This document shows, piece by piece, positions 1 to 5,912 of a stretch of 7,651 nucleotides of DNA (the first letter of the stretch is position 1; each line of letters opens with the position of its first letter). A program made the position numbers and the translations under genes. This DNA is from Lachnospiraceae bacterium (lineage in GTDB: Bacteria; Bacillota; Clostridia; Lachnospirales; Anaerotignaceae), in contig JAQVIB010000096.1 of the NCBI GenBank assembly GCA_028695945.1, forward strand, positions 1 to 7,651. The letters are read 5' to 3'. Under the pieces are notes generated by a model. It did no database searches. It was not told the DNA's origin and saw only the letters and a program-made list of their open reading frames with translations.

Positions 1-146
1 TGAGAAACGGTACATATAAAAGGGCACAGGAACTGGGAATTGAGGTACTGGATAAAAAGGATGTTTCAAGCGATAACTTTGAAGAACGTCTTGTAAAAGC
101 AATACGTGGACATGATTTGGTTGGCCTTAAGTGGAAAAAGATATAA
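1..146 (+). CDS. C-terminal fragment of an unidentified protein (partial, 5' end outside window)
   Basis: An open frame runs from the window edge (whole codons from base 3) to a TAA at 144-146 and gives 47 residues. The first two bases, TG, could be the end of an ATG/GTG/TTG codon, so a very short complete gene cannot be excluded, but a truncated longer gene is more likely. The fragment reads like a soluble alpha/beta tail: a helix with K-R-A-x-E-L-G-I followed by a strand E-V-L, then an acidic helix and a basic end (KWKKI). The K/R-A-x-E-L-G-I-x-V-L pattern resembles the last helix and strand of BRCT repeats as in NAD-dependent DNA ligases and some exonucleases, but this is only a pattern impression. 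It converges on the hydrolase gene at 229-813, with the hairpin at 158-193 between them. Function is not assigned. Confidence 0.55.
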   Translation, partial: RNGTYKRAQELGIEVLDKKDVSSDNFEERLVKAIRGHDLVGLKWKKI

Positions 147-157
147 ATAAGAAAGAT

Positions 158-193
158 AGTATCCAATGTTATTAAGTTAAGACATTGGATACT
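158..193. terminator. Hairpin between convergent genes, likely bidirectional terminator
   Basis: A perfect 12-bp inverted repeat (158-169 with 182-193, core GTATCCAATGT/ACATTGGATAC) encloses a 12-nt loop. It starts 11 nt after the stop of the plus-strand fragment and lies 35 nt beyond the stop of the minus-strand hydrolase gene. The flanks are moderately T-rich in both reading directions (TTTGAGTTT on plus; CTTTCTTATTTAT on minus) but neither is a clean U-run. The position between two convergent genes supports termination of both; the weak U-runs make efficiency uncertain. Confidence 0.7.
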
Positions 194-228
194 TTGAGTT
201 TATAAGGAATTTTATATTATCCTATTTT

Positions 229-813
229 TCATCCCTTGTATAATGTTTGTAAAGCCATATTTAGGTAGTGAAAAAATGCTAAATATCCTTTTTCAGATAA
301 ATGACATCCATCTTCTTGCAAATATTCGGCAATATTTTTTCCTCCTAAGTTGGTAAGATACTGGTTAAAATCAACCAAAATGCCGTTGTATTTTTCTGCA
401 AGATTGTGGCATGCATTGCAGTACGGTTCAAGGCGGTCATTATAGGTCCACGGCATAAACACAGTTTCGTCCACAGGCGGAGGAGTAATATAAATTATTT
501 TTGCATTTTTGTTTTTAAGCAGAAGCATTTCAGTCATTTTTTCCATGTTCAGTTTGTATTCATAAACAGTTCTATACGGACCTTCACCCATAGCAGAATC
601 GTTAGAACCAAACAAAAAAGTAATGACATCGGGATTATTGTTTAAAACGTCTTCTTCAAATCTTTCAAGTGCCTCACGTGTTGTGTCACCATTTACACCT
701 TTGTTTATAATATCCCACTGAGGGTAGGCGGATTTTATAAGAGTTTCAATATTATCTTTTTTCCAAACACCATATCCAAAGGTAAGACTATCACCAAAAA
801 GCAAAAGCTTCAT
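229..813 (-). CDS. SGNH/GDSL-family hydrolase (esterase/lipase-like)
   Basis: This 194-residue protein has all four SGNH hydrolase blocks: GDSLTFG at residues 7-13 with the nucleophile Ser9, GVNGDTT at 39-45 with the oxyanion Gly42, GSND at 69-72 with Asn71, and DGCH at 168-171 supplying the catalytic Asp168 and His171. Such enzymes cleave ester or thioester bonds of lipids, acyl groups or acetylated sugars; the substrate cannot be told here. There is no signal peptide or membrane segment, so it should act in the cytoplasm, as a thioesterase- or deacetylase-like enzyme would. The ATG is 4 nt after the aroA stop, and its weak purine-rich ribosome binding site lies within the last codons of aroA, which suggests translation coupled to aroA. 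It is the last gene of the aro cluster and is followed by the 158-193 hairpin. Family assignment is firm; role is unknown. Confidence 0.9.
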   Translation of the reverse strand: MKLLLFGDSLTFGYGVWKKDNIETLIKSAYPQWDIINKGVNGDTTREALERFEEDVLNNNPDVITFLFGSNDSAMGEGPYRTVYEYKLNMEKMTEMLLLKNKNAKIIYITPPPVDETVFMPWTYNDRLEPYCNACHNLAEKYNGILVDFNQYLTNLGGKNIAEYLQEDGCHLSEKGYLAFFHYLNMALQTLYKG

Positions 814-817
814 TCTA

Positions 818-2101
818 TCACATTCTTTCTATGAACTTAAAAAAGTTTGGAAAAGATATATCAATACATTGGGTATCGGTTATTGTGGTTTCACCATTTG
901 CTACAAGTGCGGCTATTGCAATACTCATTGCAATTCGGTGGTCATCATAGCTTTCGCATACTGCACCACTTATTCCTTTTCCGCCATTAATAATCATACC
1001 ATCATCGGTTTCTTCAATGTCTACGCCCATCTTTTTAAGTTCGCATACAACGGTTTTTATGCGGTTACTTTCTTTTACTTTTAATTCCTGTGCATCTTTT
1101 ATAATTGTTGTGTCATCTGCCATAGCCGCGGCAACAGCAATTACTGGTATTTCGTCTATAAGTTTTGGTATAATATCACCTTCAATAACAGTACCTTTTA
1201 ACCTTGAAGTTTTTACACAAATATCGGCAGTTTCTTCTCCACAAACAACTTTTTTATTCAGAAGTGTAATATCAGCACCCATGTTTTCAAGTACAGTAAT
1301 TATACCTGTACGAGTTGGGTTTATTCCTACATTTTCAATAGTAATCTGGGAATTTTCACATATTGCACCTGCAACCATAAAGTATGCCGCAGATGAAATA
1401 TCCCCAGGAACAAAAATTTCTTTGCCATAAAGCTCTTTAACAGGGTGGCAAATTATTTCAGTACCATTGTGTTCAATATTTGCGCCAAGGTAGTTCAGCA
1501 TAATTTCAGTATGATTACGAGTCGCTTCTGGCTCAATTATTACAGTAGTACCTTCTGCGTAAAGGCTTGCCAAAATTATTGCACTTTTTACCTGTGCACT
1601 AGCAACGGGTAGGGTATAGTTAATGGATTTAAGGCTACTTCCAGTAATACTTATAGGTGCTAAAAGTTTTCCATCTTCATTTCGTCCGTTTATTTTTGCA
1701 CCCATTTCACTTAGTGGAATATTTACACGACCCATTGGTCTTTTTTGAATAGAGGCATCTCCTGTTATGGTACAGTTAAAGTTCTGACCGCAAAGCAAAC
1801 CGCTTATTAGTCGCATGGTTGTGCCGCTGTTGCCCACATCAAGAATTTTCTTGGGTGCAGAAAGCCCATGCAGACCTTTGCCTTGTACTGTAACATCTGT
1901 TCCATCAACTTTTATATCTATGCCAAGTTTTTTAAAACAGGATATTGTGGAAAGGCAGTCTTCGCCTGTAAGAAAGCCGTGAACGGTGGTAGTTCCATTA
2001 GCAATAGAGCCAAACATAACTGCACGGTCGCTTATAGATTTATCTCCAGGTACAGAAAAGCTTCCTTTTAAATTTTCTTTGGACTTTATAGTTTTGTTCA
2101 T
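818..2101 (-). CDS. aroA: 3-phosphoshikimate 1-carboxyvinyltransferase (EPSP synthase)
   Basis: The enzyme joins shikimate 3-phosphate and phosphoenolpyruvate to give EPSP, the sixth step of the shikimate pathway, in the cytoplasm. With the ATG at 2101 it has 427 residues, the usual family length. Visible motifs are PGDKSISDR (18-26, Lys21 and Arg26), GNSGTTMR (90-97), QKRPMGRV (119-126), a SAQVKSA segment, PGDISSAA, the catalytic Asp316 in DEIP, KESNRI (Glu344, Arg347) and DDHR (386-389). Residue 25 is Asp where His or Asn is common. An in-frame TTG five codons upstream (2114-2116) has its own purine-rich site, but the ATG is preferred because AAAGGTGAT precedes it and the N-terminus then matches the family. 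It follows tyrA after a hairpin and is 4 nt from the downstream hydrolase gene. Intact and very likely functional. Confidence 0.97.
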   Translation of the reverse strand: MNKTIKSKENLKGSFSVPGDKSISDRAVMFGSIANGTTTVHGFLTGEDCLSTISCFKKLGIDIKVDGTDVTVQGKGLHGLSAPKKILDVGNSGTTMRLISGLLCGQNFNCTITGDASIQKRPMGRVNIPLSEMGAKINGRNEDGKLLAPISITGSSLKSINYTLPVASAQVKSAIILASLYAEGTTVIIEPEATRNHTEIMLNYLGANIEHNGTEIICHPVKELYGKEIFVPGDISSAAYFMVAGAICENSQITIENVGINPTRTGIITVLENMGADITLLNKKVVCGEETADICVKTSRLKGTVIEGDIIPKLIDEIPVIAVAAAMADDTTIIKDAQELKVKESNRIKTVVCELKKMGVDIEETDDGMIINGGKGISGAVCESYDDHRIAMSIAIAALVANGETTITDTQCIDISFPNFFKFIERM

Positions 2102-2104
2102 ATT

Positions 2105-2128
2105 ATCACCTTTCAAATGGGTTCCTTT
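2105..2128 (-). promoter_or_regulatory. Two tandem ribosome binding sites before aroA
   Basis: On the minus strand AAAGGTGAT (2113-2105) stands 3 nt before the ATG at 2101 and pairs well with the 16S rRNA 3' end. A second purine run, AAAGGAA (2128-2122), stands 5 nt before an in-frame TTG at 2116. The first decides the chosen start; the second could give a form five residues longer. Confidence 0.6.
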
Positions 2129-2136
2129 AATAGCAC

Positions 2137-2168
2137 AAAAAACAAGTTGAGTATATCACTTGTTTTTT
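2137..2168 (-). terminator. Hairpin with U-run between tyrA and aroA (weak terminator or attenuator)
   Basis: A perfect 11-bp inverted repeat (2137-2147 with 2158-2168) encloses a 10-nt loop. In the minus-strand transcript it reads six A, CAAGT, loop, ACTTG, six T, so the stem ends in a run of six U. It lies 14 nt past the tyrA stop and about 35 nt before the aroA ATG. Only two of the stem pairs are G-C, so it is probably a leaky terminator that lowers aroA and hydrolase expression relative to aroF and tyrA, or an RNA-end stabiliser. I see no clear promoter downstream of it that could serve aroA alone. Confidence 0.6.
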
Positions 2169-2182
2169 ATACATAAAACCTA

Positions 2183-3280
2183 TCAAATTTTTATGTGAAC
2201 TTCGTAATTCATTTCTCTTAGCAGAGCAACACTTTTCTGTCGTTGTTCCTCGCTGTCAAAGGCTATCTGCAAAACACCGCATTCTTGCTCACGACTGTTT
2301 ACAATACTCATATTTTTAATATTGATGTTGTTACTGGAAAACAGAACAGCAATAATTGCAATTGAACCAGGTTTGTCCAATACATCAATAACAATTTCGT
2401 AACGTTTAACAAAGCTACCTGGGTTAATGTTTGAAAATTCATCTCTGTATAGTCTTGCGTTATTGAAATAACTGTATACAGCCTCACTGTCATTTGCCAA
2501 AATTGAGGCTTTAATGCCACCAATCACGTTTTCCAAATTATCTAGCGCGTTTACAATTTCATTTTTATTGTCAAAGCATATACTACGCCACATATCAGGG
2601 CTGGAGGAGGCAATTCGGGTTATATCTTTAAATCCTCCTGCGGCTAATAACTGCATATGTTTTTTTTCTGTGTCCATATTTTTTACACTGTTGCAAAGAG
2701 CAGAAGCAATAATGTGTGGAACATGGCTTATTGAGGCAACAATATAATCGTGCTGATATGGTGATACCACAATAGGGATTGCACCCATTGCAGAAATGGC
2801 AACTTCAAACTCATCCACCATGGCTTTCGGAACGTTGTCATCAGGAGTAAGAATATAGTAGGCATTTTCAAACAAATGTTCCTTGGCGGCATTGTATCGG
2901 AATTTTTCAGAGCCTGTCATTGGGTGACCGCCGATAAACAAAAACTTATTGTTAAGAGCTTTCATTTGGTCATATATATGCCCTTTTGTACTGCCAACAT
3001 CAGATACAATGCAGTTTGCAGAAATATATTGGCTAAGCTTTTGTGCATAGGAAAAAATTTTATCTACGGGTGTGCAGATAAAAACAACATCACAGCCGCA
3101 AAAGATATCGGTTACGTCAGTTGCATATTGGTCTATAATTCCTTCGTTGTATGCCGTCATAAGTACATCTTCACTGCGATTAGCGGCAACAATGGTTTTT
3201 GTGTGTATACGGTTTTTAAGCACCTTAGCCAAAGAACCTCCAATAAGGCCTAAACCAATAATTCCTACTTTTTCAAACAT
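2183..3280 (-). CDS. tyrA: Prephenate dehydrogenase with C-terminal ACT domain
   Basis: The enzyme oxidatively decarboxylates prephenate with NAD(P)+ to 4-hydroxyphenylpyruvate, the committed step to tyrosine. The 365-residue protein has an N-terminal Rossmann fold with GLGLIGG at 9-15, the strand FICTPVD at 67-73, SDVGSTK at 93-99, and the substrate-binding/catalytic HPMTGSE at 119-125 (His119). A helical dimerisation domain follows. Residues from about 294 to the end form an ACT domain (IDVLDKPGSI at its start), which in related enzymes binds tyrosine or another amino acid for feedback control. There is no fused chorismate mutase. The ATG directly follows the aroF TAA with no gap, and its ribosome binding site AAGGAAG lies in the last codons of aroF, so translation is probably coupled. 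Size and architecture match the Bacillus TyrA type. Confidence 0.96.
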   Translation of the reverse strand: MFEKVGIIGLGLIGGSLAKVLKNRIHTKTIVAANRSEDVLMTAYNEGIIDQYATDVTDIFCGCDVVFICTPVDKIFSYAQKLSQYISANCIVSDVGSTKGHIYDQMKALNNKFLFIGGHPMTGSEKFRYNAAKEHLFENAYYILTPDDNVPKAMVDEFEVAISAMGAIPIVVSPYQHDYIVASISHVPHIIASALCNSVKNMDTEKKHMQLLAAGGFKDITRIASSSPDMWRSICFDNKNEIVNALDNLENVIGGIKASILANDSEAVYSYFNNARLYRDEFSNINPGSFVKRYEIVIDVLDKPGSIAIIAVLFSSNNINIKNMSIVNSREQECGVLQIAFDSEEQRQKSVALLREMNYEVHIKI

Positions 3281-4294
3281 TTAAAACTTCCTTCCCATAA
3301 GCTCAATAAATGGTCTAAGCTCACTGCAAAGCTTTTTAAAATCTTCAGGGTTAAGTGACTGTGGACCATCAGAAAGAGCAATAGCAGGGTTTGGATGAAC
3401 CTCAATCATAAGTCCGTCTGCACCAGCGGCAATTGCTGCTTTTGCAAGAGGAGCAACGTATTCACGCACACCTGTTGCATGGCTTGGGTCAACAATAATT
3501 GGCAAGTGACTTTTTGATTTTATTACAGGTATAGCACTAAGGTCAAGAGTATTTCTGGTACTTGTTTCGTAGGTACGTATACCACGTTCGCAAAGTATTA
3601 CATTAAGGTTGCCTTCGCTCATAATATATTCAGCTGCGTTAAGCCATTCATCTATAGTAGCACTCATTCCTCTTTTAAGAAGAACAGGGATGTTTGTTTT
3701 GCCTGCAGCTTTTAAAAGCTCGAAATTCTGCATATTTCTTGCACCAATCTGAATAATATCTATAACACCTTTTGAGGCTTCAATTGCCGCAATGCTTGTT
3801 ACTTCGCTTATGGTTTTTAGACCATACTTTTTCTTTGCATTAGCAAGATATTGAAGGCCTTCTTCTTCAAGACCTTGGAAAGAGTATGGTGAAGTACGAG
3901 GTTTGTATGCACCACCACGAAGTATTTGTGCACCTCCTGCCAAAACAGTTTCAGCGGTTTCGTACATAAGCTCTTCACTTTCAACGGCACAAGGGCCTGC
4001 CATAATAACAAAGTTGTCACCTCCAACCTTAACCCCATCAATATCAATAATAGATGGCTCAGGATGGAATTTTTTATTTGAGAGCTTATAACTTTCGCTA
4101 ACATGAACAATTTTTTCAACCCCAGGCATAAGCTGTGGATTTTTTTCAAGGAAAATGTTCTTATTTCCAACAACACCAATAATGGTTATGGATTCGCCTT
4201 TTGAAAGGTGAGCTTGTAGGCCGCACTTTTCAAGGTTGTTAACAATATTTTGTACATCTGCCTCTGTTGAGGTTGGTTTCATTACTATAATCAT
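3281..4294 (-). CDS. aroF: 3-deoxy-7-phosphoheptulonate (DAHP) synthase with N-terminal regulatory domain
   Basis: The enzyme condenses phosphoenolpyruvate and erythrose 4-phosphate to DAHP, the first step of the shikimate pathway. Its 337 residues match the type I-beta family represented by the Thermotoga maritima enzyme. Residues 1 to about 70 form a ferredoxin-like domain, which in that enzyme binds tyrosine and mediates feedback inhibition. The barrel follows with AGPCAVES (99-106), RGGAYKPRTSPYSFQG (126-141), IGARNMQ (183-189), LLKRG (205-209), CERGIRTYE (235-243), DPSHATG (269-275) and MIEVHPNP (296-303). The expected metal ligands Cys102, His272, Glu298 and Asp309 are all present. The ATG has a strong AGAGGAGG site 8 nt upstream. 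As first gene behind the sigma-A promoter it leads the aro cluster; the palindrome in its leader hints at transcriptional control in addition to allosteric control. Confidence 0.96.
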   Translation of the reverse strand: MIIVMKPTSTEADVQNIVNNLEKCGLQAHLSKGESITIIGVVGNKNIFLEKNPQLMPGVEKIVHVSESYKLSNKKFHPEPSIIDIDGVKVGGDNFVIMAGPCAVESEELMYETAETVLAGGAQILRGGAYKPRTSPYSFQGLEEEGLQYLANAKKKYGLKTISEVTSIAAIEASKGVIDIIQIGARNMQNFELLKAAGKTNIPVLLKRGMSATIDEWLNAAEYIMSEGNLNVILCERGIRTYETSTRNTLDLSAIPVIKSKSHLPIIVDPSHATGVREYVAPLAKAAIAAGADGLMIEVHPNPAIALSDGPQSLNPEDFKKLCSELRPFIELMGRKF

Positions 4295-4313
4295 ATATAC
4301 TTCCTCCTCTGTC

Positions 4314-4327
4314 GCACTTTAAAGTGC
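4314..4327. promoter_or_regulatory. Perfect 14-bp palindrome in the aroF leader (candidate operator)
   Basis: GCACTTTAAAGTGC is fully self-complementary. It sits roughly +13 to +27 relative to the inferred aroF transcript start, and ends 3 nt before the AGAGGAGG ribosome binding site. That is a classic place for a dimeric repressor. In RNA it could also fold to a small 5-bp hairpin with a UUAA loop next to the binding site. The regulator is unknown. Confidence 0.5.
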
Positions 4328-4346
4328 TAAATTATGTTTATGGATG

Positions 4347-4375
4347 ATTGTATACCTTTAGTCTAATTGTGTCAA
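4347..4375 (-). promoter_or_regulatory. Sigma-A type promoter of the aro cluster
   Basis: On the minus strand a perfect -35 box TTGACA (4375-4370) is followed after 17 nt by TACAAT (4352-4347), one mismatch from TATAAT. The predicted start is near 4340, giving a leader of about 46 nt before the aroF ATG. The leader is too short for a T-box or large riboswitch. Confidence 0.85.
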
Positions 4376-4385
4376 TATTATAATA

Positions 4386-4413
4386 GCATATTTTTCAAAT
4401 CTTTTCATACATT
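4386..4413 (+). promoter_or_regulatory. Sigma-E-like (mother-cell) promoter of the spoIIIA operon
   Basis: GCATATT (4386-4392) and CATACATT (4406-4413), 13 nt apart, match the known sigma-E -35 (ATATT core) and -10 (CATACA-T) elements. In Bacillus subtilis spoIIIA is transcribed by sigma-E in the mother cell, which supports the call. The predicted start is near 4420, almost on the ribosome binding site. The -35 box lies about 10 bp from the -35 box of the divergent aro promoter. Confidence 0.75.
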
Positions 4414-4418
4414 TAATT

Positions 4419-4426
4419 AAAAGGAG
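4419..4426 (+). promoter_or_regulatory. Ribosome binding site supporting the TTG start of spoIIIAA
   Basis: AAAAGGAG at 4419-4426 stands 10 nt before the TTG at 4437-4439, slightly longer than usual. No in-frame ATG or GTG lies closer, and the GTG at 4426-4428 is out of frame. The TTG is therefore the best start. Confidence 0.65.
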
Positions 4427-4436
4427 TGGTACAGGC

Positions 4437-5378
4437 TTGAGTGTAAAGGATGAAATTGTGTCCTCTTTTGGAGGAAAGATAGGAAAAACGGCCGAAGGTA
4501 TCGACGAGAGGACATTTGAAGAGGCAGAAGAAATTAGAATTAGAGCAGGCAGACCCTCTGTTATTAAGCTTAGAGATAAAATTAAATACATAACCTCTAC
4601 AGGACAGCTTGTTGTTGATGACAAAAAAGCCTTTTATCCCGAAATAAAGGATATATCTTCGACTTTGGAAATATTAAGCGGATATTCTCTTTATGCCTTC
4701 AGTGAGGAGGTGAAAAAGGGGTTTATTACCATATGTGGAGGGCACAGAATAGGCATAGCAGGTCGCACCATAACAGAAAATGAAAATGTTGTGGATATTC
4801 GCCATATTAATAGCCTTAACATACGTATTTCTCATGAAATAAAGGGTTGTGCAGACACATTGCTTCCGTATGTAGTGAATAATCGTAGTGTTATGAATAC
4901 AATTATTATATCTCCGCCAGGTTGCGGAAAAACAACATTGCTTAGAGATTTAATTAGACTTATAAGTAACAAAGCTTTAAATGTGAGCGTAGTAGATGAA
5001 AGAAGTGAAATATGCGGTAGTTTCAGAGGAGAGTATCGAAACGACTGTGGAAAAAATACAGATATTTTGGATGGATGCCCTAAAACTATTGGAATGAAAA
5101 TGCTTTTAAGAAGTATGGCTCCGGATTGTATTGCAGTGGATGAAATTGGGGAAGATAGAGATATAGACGCCATAGAGGAAATATTAAACTGTGGTGTGGC
5201 AGTAATTTGTACAGTTCATGGTAAAACTATTAAGGATGTTTTAAACAGGACACAATTAAATAGGCTTACGGAGATTAAAGCCTTTGACAGATATATATTT
5301 TTACACAACAAAGGAAAAACAGGGAGAATAGCAGAGGTTTTAGATGGAAACCTTAAGGTGCTGTGGAGGGATGAATAA
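4437..5378 (+). CDS. spoIIIAA: Stage III sporulation protein AA, secretion-type ATPase
   Basis: SpoIIIAA is a cytoplasmic (mother-cell) ATPase related to those of type II/IV secretion systems. It is thought to power the SpoIIIA-SpoIIQ channel between mother cell and forespore. The 313-residue protein has an N-terminal domain with the family pattern EEIRIRAGRP (31-40), a conserved central stretch GGHRIGIAGR (101-110), the Walker A motif SPPGCGKTT (159-167, Lys165), VVDERSEICG (185-194) and the Walker B segment CIAVDEIGED (231-240, Asp235/Glu236). The ICTVHG segment (257-262) is the expected sensor-like histidine region. Translation starts at TTG. The gene is first in the operon behind the sigma-E-like promoter, and its stop is 1 nt from the spoIIIAB start. 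Length is close to the Bacillus subtilis protein (about 307). Confidence 0.96.
   Translation: MSVKDEIVSSFGGKIGKTAEGIDERTFEEAEEIRIRAGRPSVIKLRDKIKYITSTGQLVVDDKKAFYPEIKDISSTLEILSGYSLYAFSEEVKKGFITICGGHRIGIAGRTITENENVVDIRHINSLNIRISHEIKGCADTLLPYVVNNRSVMNTIIISPPGCGKTTLLRDLIRLISNKALNVSVVDERSEICGSFRGEYRNDCGKNTDILDGCPKTIGMKMLLRSMAPDCIAVDEIGEDRDIDAIEEILNCGVAVICTVHGKTIKDVLNRTQLNRLTEIKAFDRYIFLHNKGKTGRIAEVLDGNLKVLWRDE
5365..5370 (+). promoter_or_regulatory. Ribosome binding site that sets the spoIIIAB start
   Basis: GGAGGG at 5365-5370 lies inside the last codons of spoIIIAA, 9 nt before the ATG at 5380. It touches an earlier in-frame ATG at 5371, which is too close to be used. This favours the start at 5380. 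Confidence 0.75.
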
Positions 5379-5379
5379 T

Positions 5380-5901
5380 ATGCTTTTTAAATTGACAGGC
5401 GGTGCAGTTGTTATTTTATGTTGCTATTTATGGGGATTTTATATGTCCAAACTTGGGGCATTTAGAATGCAGGATTTAGAACAATTGAAAAAAGCCATTA
5501 CTATTTTTAATGCAGAAATAACATATTCGGCAACACCACTTTTTGAAGTGTTTAACGAAATATCAAACAGAACAAATGGCGTTGTTGCGATGGCTTTTGA
5601 AGCGGCGGCAGAAGGTCTTTTAAGCAGAAAAGGAAAAACAGCCGAAGAAATTTGGAACAAGTCGGTTATAGATGTGCAGACTAACGCATATTTTAATGAA
5701 GAGGACATGGAGTATCTGTTTAGCTTTGGCAGAACCCTTGGTTTTGCAGATAAAGAAATGCAGGTGCAAAATGCCATACTTTTGTTGGACTATATTCAAA
5801 ATGCTCAAATTACTTTAAGGGAAAAACGCAAGGTGGACGAAAGGCTTTACAAAACCCTTGGCCTCTTGGGCGGAATAATGGTTTGCATTGTTTTATTTTA
5901 G
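5380..5901 (+). CDS. spoIIIAB: Stage III sporulation protein AB
   Basis: The 173-residue product matches SpoIIIAB in length (171 in Bacillus subtilis, from memory) and layout. It has an N-terminal membrane segment (about 4-22), a long helical cytoplasmic domain with the family-like stretch EITYSATPLFEVF, and a short hydrophobic C-terminal helix (about 158-173). It is an essential component of the SpoIIIA complex in the mother-cell membrane; its helical domain has been likened to GspF-type platform proteins of type II secretion, fitting a partner of the SpoIIIAA ATPase. The reading frame is open further upstream inside spoIIIAA, but the start at 5380 is chosen from the GGAGGG site and from the MLFKLTGGAV N-terminus, which resembles known members. 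It begins 1 nt after spoIIIAA. Confidence 0.94.
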   Translation: MLFKLTGGAVVILCCYLWGFYMSKLGAFRMQDLEQLKKAITIFNAEITYSATPLFEVFNEISNRTNGVVAMAFEAAAEGLLSRKGKTAEEIWNKSVIDVQTNAYFNEEDMEYLFSFGRTLGFADKEMQVQNAILLLDYIQNAQITLREKRKVDERLYKTLGLLGGIMVCIVLF

Positions 5902-5912
5902 GAGGAGTGTAG

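Noticed and set aside
1017..1430. Open frame of 137 codons on the plus strand, antisense to aroA
   Set aside because: It lies wholly inside aroA, whose motifs are intact, and its product has no recognisable features. It is a by-product of aroA codon composition.
2150..2190. Possible sigma-A promoter for aroA around TTGATA at 2186-2181
   Set aside because: No acceptable -10 box lies 16-18 nt downstream; the closest TATACT is about 24 nt away.
2876..3253. Open frame of 125 codons on the plus strand, antisense to tyrA
   Set aside because: It overlaps the conserved NAD-binding and catalytic parts of tyrA, lacks a convincing ribosome binding site and resembles no family I know.
3817..4179. Open frame of 120 codons on the minus strand, in another frame of aroF
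   Set aside because: It runs inside the clearly coding aroF frame and its composition, rich in Leu and Lys, is typical of a frame-shifted reading.
4295..4340. T-box or riboswitch leader before aroF
   Set aside because: The leader inferred from the sigma-A promoter is about 46 nt, and no T-box motif or multi-helix structure is visible; only the short palindrome is present.
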